Shown here: positions 42,660-44,136 of the stretch, one piece after another
Layout: every line of letters begins with the position of its first letter
Position numbering within the stretch: position 1 is the first letter of the stretch
Assembly: GCA_030540195.1 (NCBI GenBank)
Contig: JAUNWT010000010.1
Coordinates: forward strand, 1 to 44,136
Reading direction: 5' to 3'
From: Bacillota bacterium
GTDB taxonomy: Bacteria; Bacillota_I; Bacilli_A; Erysipelotrichales; Coprobacillaceae
DNA: 44,136 nucleotides
Notes under the pieces: generated by a model
Databases searched by the model: none
Told to the model about the DNA's origin: nothing
What the model saw: only the letters and a program-made list of their open reading frames with translations
Made by a program: the position numbers and the translations under genes

Positions 42660-44041
42660 TAATTAGTGTTATTGGTTCAGGTGGAAAGACAACAAAAATA
42701 AAACAGTTAAAAGATCAATATTTAAAAGAGGGTAAGAGTGTTTTAATGACAACTTCTACCCATATGAAAATTGAAGAAAATACATTAGTCAATCCAAGTT
42801 ATGAAGAAATTATAAATGAAATTAAAAAGCATGGGTTTGTACATGCTGGTAGCAGAGCCAAAAATCAAAAAATTAAAGCTTTAGATGATGACTTATTAAA
42901 AAGATTAAAAAAAGAAATAGATGTGATTTTAATTGAAGCGGATGGGTCTCATGGATTGCCTTTAAAGTATCCTAGAGATCATGAACCTGCGGTAGATAAA
43001 GACAGTGATGAAATTATTTTAATTACTTCTTTAAAGGGACTTGGAAAACCTGTTCAAGATGTTGTCCATGGGTATCAAGAAATGAAAGTTGATGAAAATC
43101 AAATAGTAGATTGTCTTTTTGTTCAACAACTTATTAATATCTATTTAGAAAAAATAAAAAAATATAATATTCCCATTAAAATTCAAGTAAACGGGGCAAG
43201 TACGCTTTATGAAAAAGCATTGGCTTCGTTATTGGAAAATCAAAAAGAAGTAACACTTATCAATGAAGAATGGTTTTTACCACAACCAAAACTTGTTATT
43301 TTGGGTGCAGGACATGTGAGCCAATATGTAAGTAAACTTGCTTCTATGTTAGATTTCTATACAATTGTTATTGATGAAAGAAAAGAATTTGCATGTAAAG
43401 AATTATTTCCAAAAGCCAATGAAATTCATTGTGTTTCTTTTGATAAAGCGGACTTTTATTTTCCTAAGGAAACAAATACATGTTATGTTATTGTCACAAG
43501 AGGGCATAAAGATGACCGCTTGTGTTTAAAAAAGACACTTTCTCTACAAAGTCTTTATGTAGGAATGATAGGAAGTAAAAAGAAAGTTAAACAAACCTAT
43601 GATGCTTTATTAGAAGAAGGCTATCAACAAGATGCACTTGATAAAGTCCATGCACCTATTGGACTTCCTATAAAAGCGGTAACTCCTGCAGAAATTGCTG
43701 TGAGTATCATGTCTGAAATTATAGCTATAAAAAATGAGCATCAATACTCAAGTATGACAAGTGACTTATTAGAAGTTCAAGGTGATGGTGTTTTATGTAT
43801 TATTACTGATAAAAAAGGATCAACACCACGTACTGTAGGTAGTATGATGTTTGTAAGTGAAAAAGGACTTGTTGGTTCAATTGGCGGAGGAAGAGAAGAA
43901 TATCAAGCTATTTTAGATGCCAAGGATTGCCAAAAGGTAATGATGAAGCATTATGAATTAAATAATAATGAAAGTGCCAATTTAGGAATGATTTGTGGAG
44001 GAAGTAATGATGTTTTATTTCTCCCTATTAAGCAGCATTAG
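42656..44041 (+). CDS. YqeC-XdhC fusion protein for selenium cofactor maturation
   Basis: A 461-residue fusion. Residues 1 to about 205 are YqeC-like with a P-loop (SVIGSGGKTT, Lys11) and VILIEADGSHGLPLKYP. Residues about 212-345 form the Rossmann domain of XdhC (LVILGAGHVSQYVSKLA, VGMIGSKKKV), and about 360-461 form the XdhC/CoxI domain (CIITDKKGSTPRTVGSMMFV, GSIGGGREE, NLGMICGG). This order is permuted relative to classical XdhC, where the CoxI domain comes first. The SGGC motif's Cys is Arg. It should guide sulfur or selenium insertion into the hydroxylase. Confidence 0.88.
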   Translation: MIISVIGSGGKTTKIKQLKDQYLKEGKSVLMTTSTHMKIEENTLVNPSYEEIINEIKKHGFVHAGSRAKNQKIKALDDDLLKRLKKEIDVILIEADGSHGLPLKYPRDHEPAVDKDSDEIILITSLKGLGKPVQDVVHGYQEMKVDENQIVDCLFVQQLINIYLEKIKKYNIPIKIQVNGASTLYEKALASLLENQKEVTLINEEWFLPQPKLVILGAGHVSQYVSKLASMLDFYTIVIDERKEFACKELFPKANEIHCVSFDKADFYFPKETNTCYVIVTRGHKDDRLCLKKTLSLQSLYVGMIGSKKKVKQTYDALLEEGYQQDALDKVHAPIGLPIKAVTPAEIAVSIMSEIIAIKNEHQYSSMTSDLLEVQGDGVLCIITDKKGSTPRTVGSMMFVSEKGLVGSIGGGREEYQAILDAKDCQKVMMKHYELNNNESANLGMICGGSNDVLFLPIKQH

Positions 44042-44051
44042 CTGCTTTTTT
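44030..44051 (+). terminator. Intrinsic terminator ending the molybdenum-selenium operon
   Basis: AAGCAGC and GCTGCTT pair around ATTA, which overlaps the stop codon of the fusion gene, followed by a T run. Genes further on, including any hydroxylase, would need their own promoter. Confidence 0.85.
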
Positions 44052-44082
44052 TATGTCAATAAATCTATTTTTTTGTAGTATC

Positions 44083-44136
44083 TGTTAACGTTCAGCGAAA
44101 ATGTCACCAAAAATGAAGAAGGGTTCTATTAGTGTG
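44083..44136. other. Possible insertion-element end at the window edge
   Basis: TGTTAACGTTCAGCGAAAATGTCACC has the look of an IS21-type terminal sequence (starting TG), and is followed by short AAAATG repeats. No transposase gene is visible because the window ends here. This is a weak, memory-based resemblance. Confidence 0.25.

Noticed and set aside
1-44136. CRISPR arrays, tRNA or rRNA genes
   Set aside because: No regularly spaced direct repeats and no tRNA or rRNA-like sequence were noticed on reading; a dedicated scan was not possible.

Overview
The window is about 44 kb of AT-rich DNA with every recognisable gene on the + strand. Gene content and order (rpsB-tsf-pyrH-frr-uppS-cdsA-dxr-rseP-polC, then rimP-nusA-ylxR-ylxQ-infB-rbfA) indicate a low-GC Bacillota chromosome. 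The Gram-positive PolC, a Cse60-like spore protein and the lack of proS between rseP and polC fit a gut Erysipelotrichia-type or neighbouring lineage; this placement is inference from gene order and composition only.

Region 1 (1-11333) holds translation, nucleotide and envelope housekeeping genes in short units separated by intrinsic terminators. Region 2 (11338-16006) is the rimP-to-rbfA translation operon with a strong promoter and a tetraloop hairpin in its leader. Region 3 (16040-23748) is a mixed stretch: an aldose epimerase-like gene, two very short genes (Cse60-like and DUF1540), an operon of lipoprotein, RsuA, TrmB, thioredoxin-like, charged hypothetical and AcpS, an SSB-like protein, a PAS-GGDEF protein, an AbgA-like amidohydrolase and a stand-alone FakA-type domain.

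Region 4 (23755-30599) is a Wadjet-type plasmid/DNA-defence operon (jetA, jetB, jetC, jetD) whose genes all overlap, followed by an overlapping MazG-like pyrophosphohydrolase. Its leader carries a promoter followed by a hairpin plus U-run that would terminate transcription just before jetA, which suggests an attenuator or a small leader RNA. Region 5 (30617-33019) is a 5-oxoproline uptake and release unit: DUF969 and DUF979 transporter subunits and pyroglutamyl peptidase.

Region 6 (33040-44051) is a tightly packed 14-gene molybdenum and selenium operon. It contains molybdopterin synthesis genes (moaA, moaC, a MOSC-MogA fusion), molybdate uptake (modB, modC, modA), a MoeA-like protein with a C-terminal four-cysteine cluster, a ModE-type DNA-binding protein without an effector domain, and the labile-selenium system (DUF3343 carrier, SelD, YedF, YqeB/EF2563 family, a cysteine desulfurase-like enzyme, and a YqeC-XdhC fusion). 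Together these would make the selenium-containing molybdenum cofactor of an orphan-SelD type selenium-dependent molybdenum hydroxylase. The hydroxylase itself, moaD, moaE, and selA, selB and selC are not in the window. The last 50 or so bases resemble the end of an insertion element, but weakly.
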